Positions 43,577 to 51,805 of a DNA stretch of 64,000 nucleotides are shown here, piece by piece. The DNA is from Chitinophagales bacterium (GTDB lineage: Bacteria; Bacteroidota; Bacteroidia; Chitinophagales; Chitinophagaceae), in assembly GCA_017303415.1 (NCBI GenBank), contig JAFLBJ010000002.1, positions 126,001 to 190,000 of the forward strand. Reading direction: 5' to 3'. Below the pieces are notes generated by a model. That model did no database searches and was not told the DNA's origin. It saw nothing but the letters and a program-made list of their open reading frames with translations. Numbering within the stretch: the first letter of the stretch is position 1; every line of letters starts with the position of its first letter. A program made the position numbers and the translations under genes.

Positions 43577-44554
43577 CTACGGGTGTTTTGTATATACTGT
43601 TTTTTGATCTCCATACAGGGTGAATCCGGTGATCCCTTTTTTTCCGCGTTGAAAGCTTAGCTGGAATTGATCCATTTCCTTGATGAAGAACTCATCGGTT
43701 TGCAGAAAGGCCAGGTGTCTGTTCTCTCCGTGGAGTTTGGTGACCAGTCCTTCCGGTGTCAGGGTAATCGTAAATGTTTCGCCATCGGCGATATAGGTGC
43801 CTGCGTATTGTTGGAGCGAATCGGCAGGCAGTTTACCCGCGACTGGTTTGTACCTTTTTTGTTTCAACAGCCAGGTATAAAGTGCTTCGGTGTTATAGGC
43901 ACTGTCCCAACTATTGTGATTGGCATGGGGGTAAATGGTCATTCGGGCTTGCGGGTTGTATTTTTTAAGTGCATTCACCATAGCCTCGCCTTTGGCGAGA
44001 GGCACTACATCATCTTTGGCGCCATGAAAGGCCCAGACGGACATGTTTCTTAGTTTCCAGATCTCGCTGGTATCTCCCGATGCACATACGGGTGCAATCG
44101 CGGCAAAGAGCCGGGGTTGTTTCAGGGCCAGCTTCCAGGTGGCTTCTCCACCGAGACTAAGTCCGGTGAGATATATTCTGTCGGGATCGATCCGTAGTTT
44201 TTGATGCAATCCTGCCAGGAAACGCAGGAGTACATCGGGTTCCCAACCGAACCAGATGGTGGCAAGTGGCGAGACGGTGATGAAAGGAAATTTTTTTCCC
44301 TGCGCGATCAGTTTTGGCAATCCGTTTACTTTCACTTGTTCCAGGTCTTCCCCACATTCTCCTCCACCGTGAAGGAATATCACGAGGGGCCATTTTTTCA
44401 GACTATCCTTTTCATATCCTTCCGGAAGGGATAACAGGTATTGCATGTCGAAACGCATCGTTTCAGCCGTCTGTGCCTGGGCAATGCTTATCCGGCTGCC
44501 TAAAAGGAAGCAGAGCAGGAGAGAGGCGGTGAATGAAAGGGGGATCTTTTTCAT
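43577..44554 (-). CDS. Secreted alpha/beta-hydrolase (esterase/peptidase type)
   Basis: A 325-residue exported hydrolase with a signal peptide. It has an oxyanion-hole segment FLHGGGECGED, the nucleophile elbow GLSLGG, the acid in HGAKDDVVP and the His in HANHNSWD, a full catalytic triad. It resembles the dienelactone hydrolase / prolyl-oligopeptidase-like esterases encoded near carbohydrate genes. The final 80 residues form an extra small beta domain (QQYAGTYIADGETFTITLTPEGLVTKL), as in DUF3471-type tails. No BlaI-type operator was seen in front of it. Confidence 0.85.
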   Translation of the reverse strand: MKKIPLSFTASLLLCFLLGSRISIAQAQTAETMRFDMQYLLSLPEGYEKDSLKKWPLVIFLHGGGECGEDLEQVKVNGLPKLIAQGKKFPFITVSPLATIWFGWEPDVLLRFLAGLHQKLRIDPDRIYLTGLSLGGEATWKLALKQPRLFAAIAPVCASGDTSEIWKLRNMSVWAFHGAKDDVVPLAKGEAMVNALKKYNPQARMTIYPHANHNSWDSAYNTEALYTWLLKQKRYKPVAGKLPADSLQQYAGTYIADGETFTITLTPEGLVTKLHGENRHLAFLQTDEFFIKEMDQFQLSFQRGKKGITGFTLYGDQKTVYTKHP

Positions 44555-44650
44555 AATTATTTATTTGCGTCCAGGCAAAAGGCTGCCCGATGAAATGTTA
44601 CCATTTCGATTTGAACGGGGCCTGGAAAATGTTGGGATTATATGTCTGGT

Positions 44651-45730
44651 CTATTGGGCGATGATCGTACGTGTGCCGTTAGTGTTTAAAATATAAGTTT
44701 GCTCCGACTTTTTATCATTGACCTGAATCTGGTATTGATCTTTGTTTGACGCAACCGGTTTTAATATCAGCGTAGGGTTATCGGCCGCGTTTGTATTTTG
44801 ATTCAGCACGGGTTCCTGTAAGGATAATTTTTCTGCCGCGGGGTGGGTGGTCGTTTCAACGGATGGCAGCTTGTCCTGGTTCTGTCTGCATGCGGCGATC
44901 AGGAAAATGCTTATGAATAAGGGCAGGGAGATCCATTTGAATGGATGAGCGCCGGTTCTTGTTTTTGTGATCATGCTGATCCTTCTTTTAATTGAGGATT
45001 CACGGAATCCTTGTGCCGGGGAAATGGTTTGTCCGATACCAAAGGATCTTAACAGCATGGCTGAAAATGCGGATACATCTCCTTCCTCTATACTCGCTTC
45101 ATCGGCGAGAAACTCATGCACCACGGTCAGCTCTTTTTGTAATAGCCAATAAAAGGGGTTGATCCAGAGGAGACAGAGAATTATTTGCATGAGCAGTTTA
45201 TCAACTGAATGTAATTGGCGTATATGGGCCAGTTCATGTTGAAGCATACGCCGGGAGGACTCTTCCTCCAATGGCAGGGAGCGTCTCCAGAAGAGGTTAT
45301 TCAGAAAGGAGAAGGGGGCCTGTACCAGGTTGGTATGGATAAGGTTAACACCTCCGAATGGCTCCACCGGATTCGTTTTTCTCACTTTGAGGATCCAGGC
45401 TATTCTGTAAAGAAAGGTTCCTGTCAGCGGGAGAGCGATCAGGGCATAAATGCCTATAAGAACAAGATTGAGTGTATTGGATGTATTCGCTGCCTGGTCG
45501 ATAGGGTTGATGATGGCTTGTGAAACAGTGGGGATGTAAAGGGGATTGGTTTCTCCGGCCGGGAGGTTTATCTGAATGAAGGGAAGGAGTAAACTTAGCA
45601 ACAGGGTGCCGAGTAAATAGAACCGGTTGAACCGGTTCATTTTCCGGTTGCGCAGAAAGAACCAGTAATAGGTCATCAGCAGTCCGCTGATAATGGTGGA
45701 TTCGGCCAGGTAATAGAGTATCGCTTCCAT
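44651..45730 (-). CDS. BlaR1/MecR1-like M56 membrane metallopeptidase
   Basis: A 359-residue sensor peptidase: N-terminal membrane helices (STIISGLLMTYYWFFL; RFYLLGTLLLSLLLPFI; LVLIGIYALIALPLTGTFLY), the zinc motif HELAH in MLQHELAHIRQLHSVDK, a later VHEFLADE with the third ligand region, another membrane helix near 265-283 and a short periplasmic tail. There is no penicillin-binding sensor domain, so the signal is not necessarily a beta-lactam. It starts directly after the blaI stop and is its natural partner. Confidence 0.9.
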   Translation of the reverse strand: MEAILYYLAESTIISGLLMTYYWFFLRNRKMNRFNRFYLLGTLLLSLLLPFIQINLPAGETNPLYIPTVSQAIINPIDQAANTSNTLNLVLIGIYALIALPLTGTFLYRIAWILKVRKTNPVEPFGGVNLIHTNLVQAPFSFLNNLFWRRSLPLEEESSRRMLQHELAHIRQLHSVDKLLMQIILCLLWINPFYWLLQKELTVVHEFLADEASIEEGDVSAFSAMLLRSFGIGQTISPAQGFRESSIKRRISMITKTRTGAHPFKWISLPLFISIFLIAACRQNQDKLPSVETTTHPAAEKLSLQEPVLNQNTNAADNPTLILKPVASNKDQYQIQVNDKKSEQTYILNTNGTRTIIAQ

Positions 45731-46087
45731 TTACTTCTTTTTTAAATTTTTTAATAGTGCTTCCAGGTCGGTGACCGAAAGCTTTTCCTCTTCCACTAAA
45801 AACGAGACCACATTGGAGAATGATCCGTTGAAATAGCCTTTGGCCAATTTGGTCAGACTGGCTTTGGAATATTCTTCCATTTTGATGAGGGGTATATACC
45901 GGTGATATCTTCCTTCGGGTTGGATGGTGATAAATCCTTTTGTGATCAGTGTTTTAAGAATGGTGGCCACGGTGTTCTTATGTGGCTGTGGTTTGGGCAT
46001 GGATTCAACGATCTCCATCAGTAATCCGTTGCCTATTTTCCAAACGGATTTCATCACTTGTTCTTCTGCTTTGGTTAATACCTTCAT
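45731..46087 (-). CDS. BlaI/MecI-family transcriptional repressor
   Basis: A 118-residue winged-helix repressor: LTKAEEQVMKSVWKIGNGLLMEIVESM, then the recognition helix part HKNTVATILKTLITKGFI and the wing EGRYHRYIPLI, followed by a dimerisation tail. In this family the partner M56 peptidase triggers cleavage of the repressor. Two copies of an 18-bp dyad directly precede its ATG, so it represses its own operon; a third copy lies before the receptor gene at 43520. Confidence 0.93.
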   Translation of the reverse strand: MKVLTKAEEQVMKSVWKIGNGLLMEIVESMPKPQPHKNTVATILKTLITKGFITIQPEGRYHRYIPLIKMEEYSKASLTKLAKGYFNGSFSNVVSFLVEEEKLSVTDLEALLKNLKKK

Positions 46088-46089
46088 CT

Positions 46090-46131
46090 GAACTATAAAT
46101 TTAGTTCAAAGTAAAACTATAAATTTAGTTC
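46090..46131. promoter_or_regulatory. Double BlaI operator
   Basis: GAACTATAAATTTAGTTC at 46090-46107 and AAACTATAAATTTAGTTC at 46114-46131, with 24 bp between equivalent positions, directly upstream of blaI. Both are near-perfect dyads with the ACTA...TAGT core. Confidence 0.8.
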
Positions 46132-46232
46132 GTCAAAATATTTCTTGCTTTATTTCGGTTAGGGAAAGTTAATTAAGGTTAATGTGGGGGATCTTGGTGG
46201 TTGTAGTATTACTGTATAATAAGTATGGTCTG

Positions 46233-46260
46233 TCAGATCGGGGAGTTTTAGGACACAAAG
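46233..46260. repeat. 28-bp direct repeat, left copy
   Basis: It is identical over 28 bp to 47490-47517 and begins TCAGATCGGGGAGTTTTAGG. It runs into GGACACAAAG, the 9-bp repeat unit. The two copies bracket the HTH/GNAT gene pair. Confidence 0.88.
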
Positions 46261-46289
46261 TAAATTCCTTTATCGAATGGCAGATTTAG

Positions 46290-46784
46290 TTAATTTATTA
46301 CTTTTTCAAAATCATACTTTTTATACTGCCGATTTAGTTGGATTCGCGATAAACTTAATAAGTCATTCTTGTGCTGGACACGCATCCAGGTCAACGGAGA
46401 TACATGAAAGAATTTGCCAAATCGGCATGCGAGGTCTTCGTTGAATTTGCGTTCTCCCTTTAAGTACTTTTTCAAATTGGCATCACTCGTGTCAATGGAT
46501 GTAGCAAAGGTTTTGAAGTTTATATCAAGGGTAGAAAGGTATAATTTCACACAATCTTCAATGGTTAACTTTTCCCGAATATTTGATTCTTCCGTATTGG
46601 CATATTCTTCCATGCGAAATCGAATCGCCTCCATTTCGTTCTTGCGCCTTTGCTCAAGTGTTCGCCGGCTATCCACTTTCTTGGCAAATGACTTGACTTT
46701 ATCGAGGTGTTGTGTACTCCAGTTTTGACCCTCTTGAAGACCGATCTCCAGGTGAAATTTGGTAGTCTTCTTTGCTTTTGACAT
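46290..46784 (-). CDS. HTH-domain antitoxin-like regulator
   Basis: A 164-residue protein with a long charged N-terminal part and a C-terminal Xre/HigA-type helix-turn-helix (FKTFATSIDTSDANLKKYLKGERKFNEDLACRFGKFFHVSPLTW). It resembles antitoxins that use an HTH domain to repress their operon. It follows the GNAT-like gene by about 30 bp on the same strand. The N-terminal segment may contact the partner protein (inference). Confidence 0.72.
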   Translation of the reverse strand: MSKAKKTTKFHLEIGLQEGQNWSTQHLDKVKSFAKKVDSRRTLEQRRKNEMEAIRFRMEEYANTEESNIREKLTIEDCVKLYLSTLDINFKTFATSIDTSDANLKKYLKGERKFNEDLACRFGKFFHVSPLTWMRVQHKNDLLSLSRIQLNRQYKKYDFEKVIN

Positions 46785-46813
46785 GTTTTGTATCGTTTAG
46801 TATGAATCGATTT

Positions 46814-47347
46814 CTATTTACTGCTATCTTGCTGCCATCTTAGATATTTTTCAACCAAAGAGTGGCCAATTTCATCATATATAAGCATGGTGGTTGTATC
46901 CTCCAATCGGACAGCACCATACCTTAGGCTATAATTTTTCATTAGTTTCTCTTCATCCTCTGGGTTCTCTTCTTGAACATCGAAAAACAACTGCCCCCTA
47001 TATGGGCCCTTTCCTTTATCCAAACTTAGTTTGAAGGCAAACGCTATCAAACATCCTGCAATCCGATCATATTTTTTTCTATCCCCTCTATTATGTGGCG
47101 CCACTACGATATATGCACCATATGGGATTATGCCATTTTTCATCTGAAAAATCAGGCATCCTTCTATTATTTGTGGTGTTTCTTCAGTTACCAGTACATA
47201 TGTTGACGAATTGGGGGTTGTTTTACTGAGTTTGGCAAAATTAAATCTCCACGCTTCCTGTAAACCCGGTAATGGCAGCGATCTGTTCTTTAGAATTTCT
47301 GCCTCGGCAGGTTCTTCAGGTTTAACCTTCAAAACTTTTATTTTCAT
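46814..47347 (-). CDS. GNAT-like putative toxin/acetyltransferase
   Basis: A 177-residue protein whose middle resembles a GNAT fold: strands EGCLIFQM and GAYIVVAPHNRG, then KYDRIAGCLIAFAFKLSLDKG in the place of the acetyl-CoA-binding helix, and RGQLFFDV. The usual R/Q-x-x-G-x-G/A loop is degenerate (HNRGDRKKYD). With a downstream HTH gene and a palindromic operator it fits a GNAT/HTH toxin-antitoxin module, but toxicity is inferred only. Lower GC than its flanks. Confidence 0.6.
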   Translation of the reverse strand: MKIKVLKVKPEEPAEAEILKNRSLPLPGLQEAWRFNFAKLSKTTPNSSTYVLVTEETPQIIEGCLIFQMKNGIIPYGAYIVVAPHNRGDRKKYDRIAGCLIAFAFKLSLDKGKGPYRGQLFFDVQEENPEDEEKLMKNYSLRYGAVRLEDTTTMLIYDEIGHSLVEKYLRWQQDSSK

Positions 47348-47415
47348 CGCTCGATTTTAAATCCCTTTATTCCTCATGTTTTGATGTTTTTTAAGTTTCA
47401 AATAGCTAACACAAA

Positions 47416-47441
47416 TGTACTAAAATAGTACAAAATGTACA
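47416..47441. promoter_or_regulatory. Operator of the GNAT/HTH module
   Basis: TGTACTA and TAGTACA form a perfect dyad around AAA (47416-47432), followed by another half-site, TGTACA (47436-47441). It lies about 70 bp upstream of the GNAT-like start, as expected for HTH autoregulation. Confidence 0.65.
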
Positions 47442-47489
47442 ATTAAATTTCGCGATTTCATGCCTGCTTGAGTTCTGAGGGTTAGTTTA

Positions 47490-47517
47490 TCAGATCGGGG
47501 AGTTTTAGGACACAAAG
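47490..47517. repeat. 28-bp direct repeat, right copy
   Basis: Exact copy of 46233-46260. It is followed by further 9-bp repeat units (CACAAAG, CACGAAGGA) up to about 47546. Confidence 0.88.
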
Positions 47518-47572
47518 AACACAAAGGGGGCACGAAGGACACGAAGCCACCTTATTCCTTATTTTAAATTTC

Positions 47573-48208
47573 TTATTTTTTTTCCCACCCTTTATTTCCT
47601 ACCTCCCATTTCCTCCACCCCCATATACATATAACCGCCGTCAGCAACCCAACGGCCATTCCTCCCAGCACATCGCTTACAAAATGCTGCGAGAGATAGA
47701 TTCGTGAATAACCGACGGCAAAGGCCAGCAGGGGAAGAATCCAGCCCCAGTATTTTCGGTTGACGAGATAGGCGATGAGCAGGGCCATGGTAAAGGCCTG
47801 ACCGGTATGTCCGGAGGGGAAGCTTCGGATGCGGTTGATCTTGATGCCATCGACAAAATGAAGGGAGAGACCGGCATCCTGTAGCGAGGCGGGACGCAGG
47901 GCATGTGGCCAGATGAGCTGTTTAAAAATATGCGTAAAGGCCGTGGAAAGCAGGATGGCTACAATAACGGTCAGTGTGAATCGTCTGTTAAATATCAGGC
48001 AGTAAATACCTAACGGTACCCACATTACTCCGTCACCCAGATAGGTGATATAGGTGAAAAGGGTGTCCAGTACAGGGGAATTTCGTTCATTGACCCACAT
48101 AAACGAGCCGTTCTTCCCCTTACAGAGCAGAAAGGCAAGGGTTAGCGCCGCCAGTCCAACAGTGACCCTTATCGCCAATCGGTAAGGAATATTTGATTTA
48201 TTTTGCAT
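47573..48208 (-). CDS. PAP2-family membrane phosphatase
   Basis: A 211-residue membrane protein with about six helices. The PAP2 signature is present: KQLIWPHALRP (motif 1, somewhat altered), SFPSGHTGQAF (motif 2) and SRIYLSQHFVSDVLGG (motif 3), with the catalytic His residues. Members dephosphorylate lipid phosphates such as undecaprenyl pyrophosphate or phosphatidic acid. It is divergent from the epimerase gene with 44 bp between starts. The specific lipid is not known. Confidence 0.9.
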   Translation of the reverse strand: MQNKSNIPYRLAIRVTVGLAALTLAFLLCKGKNGSFMWVNERNSPVLDTLFTYITYLGDGVMWVPLGIYCLIFNRRFTLTVIVAILLSTAFTHIFKQLIWPHALRPASLQDAGLSLHFVDGIKINRIRSFPSGHTGQAFTMALLIAYLVNRKYWGWILPLLAFAVGYSRIYLSQHFVSDVLGGMAVGLLTAVICIWGWRKWEVGNKGWEKK

Positions 48209-48252
48209 CGGGAAAACGAAAGATAAGACGCCGGGCGTACAAAAAAAAGCAG

Positions 48253-49221
48253 ATGAAACACTATATCGTAACAGGAGGGGCAGGGTTTATCGGAAACCAT
48301 CTCATTCGGCAACTCCTGGCCACCGAACAGGTGCGGATCACCTGTATTGATGATTTTGATCCCTTTTACTCTCCCGATATCAAACAACTGAATATCCAGG
48401 ATTTCCGGACCAAACCCGGGTTCCGCCTTTTGTCGATGGACCTGTCCAAGGTGAGTGGCCATGAACTGGTGGGATTGATCAATGAGCCGGTGGATGCGAT
48501 CATTCACCTGGCCGCCAAGGCGGGGGTGCGTCCGAGTATTGAAAACCCACTTGCCTATCAGCAATCCAATGTGATCGGGTTGCAGAATATCCTGGACTTT
48601 GCCCGGGAGAGAAAGATCAAACAGTTTGTCTTTGCCTCCTCAAGCAGTGTATATGGGGTGAATGATCATTTTCCCTGGAAGGAGGAAGAACAACTCCTCC
48701 CGATCAGTCCCTATGCCATGACCAAACTGGCGGGGGAACAACTGGGACATGTGTATAGCAAACTCTTTGGCATCCGTTTTCTCGCCCTGCGCTTCTTTAC
48801 CGTATACGGCCCTGCGCAGCGTCCCGATCTGGCGATCCATAAATTCACCAAGGCCATCCTGGCCGGCAAACCCATCACCATGTATGGCGATGGAAGCACC
48901 AGCCGGGATTATACCTATGTAAAAGATATAGTGTCGGGGATCATGGCGGCCATCCATTATGATAAAACCGATTTCGAGATCGTGAACATCGGGAATAATT
49001 ATTCCATCTCTTTAAAAGACCTTGTATCGGCCATTGAAGAGGTCCTGGGTAAAAAGGCCATCATACAGCAAATGCCCGAACAACCGGGCGATGTTCCCAA
49101 GACCTATGCGGACATATCCAAAGCCAAAAAACTCTTCGGCTACGATCCCAAGACGCCGTTGAAGGAAGGGTTGGAGGCGTTTCGGGAGTGGTTTTTGGAG
49201 AATGAGAAGGTGGTGGGGTAG
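48253..49221 (+). CDS. NAD-dependent nucleotide-sugar epimerase (UDP-glucuronate 4-epimerase-like)
   Basis: Extended short-chain dehydrogenase of 322 residues. NAD-binding TGGAGFIGNHL at the N-terminus, catalytic SSSSVYG and YAMTK (Tyr-x-x-x-Lys), and the substrate-side RFFTVYGPAQRPDLAIHKF, typical of UDP-glucuronate/UDP-galactose 4-epimerases. The frame opens 20 codons earlier, at 48193, overlapping the divergent PAP2 gene; the start at 48253 places the NAD motif at the usual position. The product feeds surface polysaccharide or lipopolysaccharide synthesis (inference). Confidence 0.9.
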   Translation: MKHYIVTGGAGFIGNHLIRQLLATEQVRITCIDDFDPFYSPDIKQLNIQDFRTKPGFRLLSMDLSKVSGHELVGLINEPVDAIIHLAAKAGVRPSIENPLAYQQSNVIGLQNILDFARERKIKQFVFASSSSVYGVNDHFPWKEEEQLLPISPYAMTKLAGEQLGHVYSKLFGIRFLALRFFTVYGPAQRPDLAIHKFTKAILAGKPITMYGDGSTSRDYTYVKDIVSGIMAAIHYDKTDFEIVNIGNNYSISLKDLVSAIEEVLGKKAIIQQMPEQPGDVPKTYADISKAKKLFGYDPKTPLKEGLEAFREWFLENEKVVG

Positions 49222-49230
49222 GGTTTTGGG

Positions 49231-49497
49231 TGACGGATGTTGGATGTTGGATGACAGATGACAGATGACGGATGACGGAGTGGTGCTGTGCGAGATCTCT
49301 GGTCTCGCACTTCCAGAAAGCCGTCTCTGGCGGCAGTATTTGATTAATTTATAAAAAAAAGGTTGTTACTCGAGTCGCCAGAGTCGCCAGAGGCGACAAG
49401 ACAATCGTGCGAGACCAGAGTTCTCGCACAGCAAGCCACCAACATCCAACATCCAACATCCGTCATCTGTCATCCGTCATCCGTCATCCGTCATCCA
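49231..49497. repeat. Composite repeat, locus 1: heptad arrays around a four-palindrome element
   Basis: The outer parts are inverted GATGACA/GATGTTG heptad arrays (49231-49279 and 49439-49497). Inside lie palindrome P1 (49288-49310), a degenerate P2 (49320-49334), an AT-rich centre, P2' (49383-49397) and P1' (49407-49429). P1 has arms GTGCGAGA.. and ..TCTCGCAC. P2' has arms GTCGCC and GGCGAC around AGA. It lies between two convergent genes and may serve as a bidirectional terminator. Copies occur at about 53844-54310 and 60765-60895. Confidence 0.9.
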
Positions 49498-49507
49498 AGA
49501 AAACCCA

Positions 49508-50446
49508 TCATCTCCCTCCACCAAACACACTCCTAACAGTATACGTCTTCTTATCCTGCGATTCGAAGTAAGTACGTACACTAATTTCCGCAATGATACC
49601 AATCGTGATCAATTGAATCCCTCCGATCAGGAGGATCAATCCCAATATCAGCAAGGGTTTACCACCGATATTCTGTCCCATTATTTTTAGAATGAGCAGG
49701 TATAAATTGACCAATACTCCCAATCCAAAACTGATGAACCCCATGGTGCCAAACAGGTGCATGGGTTTTTGAATGTACTTACGGAAAAAGACCATCAGTA
49801 TCAGGTCGCTCATGACCTTGAAGGTGCGGTTGATGCCATATTTACTCTTTCCAAATTGCCGGGCATGGTGTTTTACATCCACCTGGGTGATGCGGGCGCC
49901 CTGGAGTTTAGCCAGCACGGGGATAAAGCGATGGAGTTCGCCATACAGACCGAGGTCTTCGGCTATTTCGCGTTTGAAGATCTTGAGGGTACAACCATAG
50001 TCTTTGATATAGACATTGGTCATGCGCCGGATCAGGGCATTGGCGATCTTGCTGGGGATCTTGCGGAGGAACATACCATCCTTGCGGTTCTTACGGTTAC
50101 CGGCCACCACATCCCAGTCTTCTTTCTTCAGCAGGTCCAGCATACCTGGTATATCGGTGGGATCGTTTTGCAGGTCACCATCCAGCAGGGCCACATATTT
50201 TCCGGTGGAATGATCGATACCCGCGGTCATGGCCGTGCTTTGGCCATAGTTCTTGCGCAGTTCGACCAATACCGTACGGTCATCAGCGTGTTTTTTGATC
50301 TCCTCGCGGGTCTTGTCCGAGGAACCATCGTCCACATAGACCACTTCATAATCCATCCCCCCCAGGGCATTGCGAATGGCTTCCTGCAGCGGGGCGATAT
50401 TTTCCTCCTCGTTCATGACGGTGATGACGACGGACAGCTCACGCAT
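49508..50446 (-). CDS. GT2-family glycosyltransferase with two C-terminal membrane helices
   Basis: A polyprenyl-phosphate sugar transferase of the DPM1/ArnC/GtrB type, 312 residues. N-terminal VVITVMNEEENI, VVYVDDGSSD, RKNYGQSTAMTAGID, and the metal-binding LLDGDLQNDP. Two hydrophobic helices near residues 235-258 and 270-295 anchor it in the inner membrane. Such enzymes load a sugar on undecaprenyl phosphate for lipid or cell-surface modification. A perfect -7 box (TAATTTTG) lies 15 bp before the start. Confidence 0.92.
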   Translation of the reverse strand: MRELSVVITVMNEEENIAPLQEAIRNALGGMDYEVVYVDDGSSDKTREEIKKHADDRTVLVELRKNYGQSTAMTAGIDHSTGKYVALLDGDLQNDPTDIPGMLDLLKKEDWDVVAGNRKNRKDGMFLRKIPSKIANALIRRMTNVYIKDYGCTLKIFKREIAEDLGLYGELHRFIPVLAKLQGARITQVDVKHHARQFGKSKYGINRTFKVMSDLILMVFFRKYIQKPMHLFGTMGFISFGLGVLVNLYLLILKIMGQNIGGKPLLILGLILLIGGIQLITIGIIAEISVRTYFESQDKKTYTVRSVFGGGR

Positions 50447-50460
50447 ATTAAAGATTTATG

Positions 50461-50468
50461 CAAAATTA
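50461..50468 (-). promoter_or_regulatory. -7 box of the GT2 gene
   Basis: TAATTTTG on the minus strand matches the Bacteroidota TAnnTTTG consensus, 14 bp before the ATG at 50446. Confidence 0.45.
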
Positions 50469-50498
50469 GCTATGTGGCGGTAATTATGAAATAAGGAA

Positions 50499-51752
50499 TT
50501 ATACCAATCCGGCAAGTTCAAGGCTCTTCCTCTTCAGCTTCCGCACCTCCATATCTTCCACAATCGGATCAGGGGTAAGTATGAGTGAGGTGTTGTTCTC
50601 TTTCCACCAGGTGCTGTTCCTTAATTCGCTAAAGGGCAGGATTCCTACCAGGTATTTTCGTTGTTCCTGTGAATGCCATTCCTCGATCTGCTCGAATTTT
50701 TCTTTGGGGATGTATTTGATATCCTCAAAAGAAACATAGACGTGCAGGTAAAAATCGTCGGTCAGTTTATTGGGTTGTTGATAGAGTTTCTTGTATTCGT
50801 AGTGGTAATCATAGCGCAGGGCGGAGATATCACTCAATACGGCTGATGCCGTAGGGAAGCTGCCGGCGCCTTTACCATAAAAGAATTGTTTATCCGCAAA
50901 ACCACTTTCGATGACCACGCCATTGTATTCATTTTTTACAAAAGCCAGTTGGTCGTCCTGGGTTACAAACTGCGGCAATACAAAGGCGGCTACTTTTCCA
51001 TTTTTCAGTTTACGTGCCTGGGCCACCAGTTTGATGGCGTATTGTTTTTCGGTGGCGACGACCGCATCACTGAGTTGGATATTCTGGATGCCGGAGAAGA
51101 CCAGGTCATTCGGAGAAGCGGTGATGCCATAGGCATGGTTGAGCAGGATGATCCATTTGTGAAGGGCATCATAACCTTCCACATCGAGTTTGGGATCGGC
51201 TTCGGCAAATCCCAATTGCTGGGCGAGCATAAGCGCTTCCTGAAACTCCAGTTTATCTTCGAAGATCTTGGTGAGGATAAAATTCGTGGAGCCATTGACA
51301 ATGGCCTTGATGCCATGAAGCAGGTCATTGTCATAATACTCTTCCAGGTTACGGATAACGGGGATCGAAGCACAGGCGGCGGCTTCGTACAGCAGGGAGA
51401 GCCCGGTCGTTTTTTGCAGTTCAAGCAGTTCGGGATAATGTTCGGCCAGCATTTTCTTACTGGCGCTGACCACTTCCTTTCCATTCTTTAGCGCGGTGGT
51501 AACGATGTGAAAGGCGGGTTCGGTTTCGTTGATCACTTCGACGATGACATTGATCTCCGGATCAAAGAGGAGTTCGTCCTTGTCTGTGGTAAAGAGTTCT
51601 GCCGGCGCGATCCTTTTCTTCGAGGCATCCTTGATACAGATCTTTTTGATCCTTGCTTTCAGCGAGGGGGTTTGTTGCAACACCCGGTAGAGGCCTTCGC
51701 CGACTACACCAAATCCAAAGAGACCGATCGTGAGTTGTTTGTGCGATTCCAT
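50499..51752 (-). CDS. hom: Homoserine dehydrogenase
   Basis: Reduces aspartate semialdehyde to homoserine, the branch point to methionine and threonine. The NAD(P)-binding motif GLFGFGVVGEG lies at the N-terminus. Homoserine-dehydrogenase segments include VSASKKMLAEHYPEL, LYEAAACASIPVIRNL, NGSTNFILTKI, and GFAEADPKLDVEGYDALHK with the catalytic Asp/Lys region. The 417-residue protein has a C-terminal extension without a clear ACT domain. It is the second gene of the metX-hom operon, 53 bp after metX, so it comes under the SAM riboswitch. Confidence 0.95.
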   Translation of the reverse strand: MESHKQLTIGLFGFGVVGEGLYRVLQQTPSLKARIKKICIKDASKKRIAPAELFTTDKDELLFDPEINVIVEVINETEPAFHIVTTALKNGKEVVSASKKMLAEHYPELLELQKTTGLSLLYEAAACASIPVIRNLEEYYDNDLLHGIKAIVNGSTNFILTKIFEDKLEFQEALMLAQQLGFAEADPKLDVEGYDALHKWIILLNHAYGITASPNDLVFSGIQNIQLSDAVVATEKQYAIKLVAQARKLKNGKVAAFVLPQFVTQDDQLAFVKNEYNGVVIESGFADKQFFYGKGAGSFPTASAVLSDISALRYDYHYEYKKLYQQPNKLTDDFYLHVYVSFEDIKYIPKEKFEQIEEWHSQEQRKYLVGILPFSELRNSTWWKENNTSLILTPDPIVEDMEVRKLKRKSLELAGLV

Positions 51753-51805
51753 TTTTGTATGATTCTTATTATTTTAAATTCTTGTTTTTAATAATCATTA
51801 ATCTT

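Noticed and set aside
49231-49497. CRISPR array
   Set aside because: Repeat units are 7 bp, adjacent and inverted, with no spacers of constant length and no cas genes.
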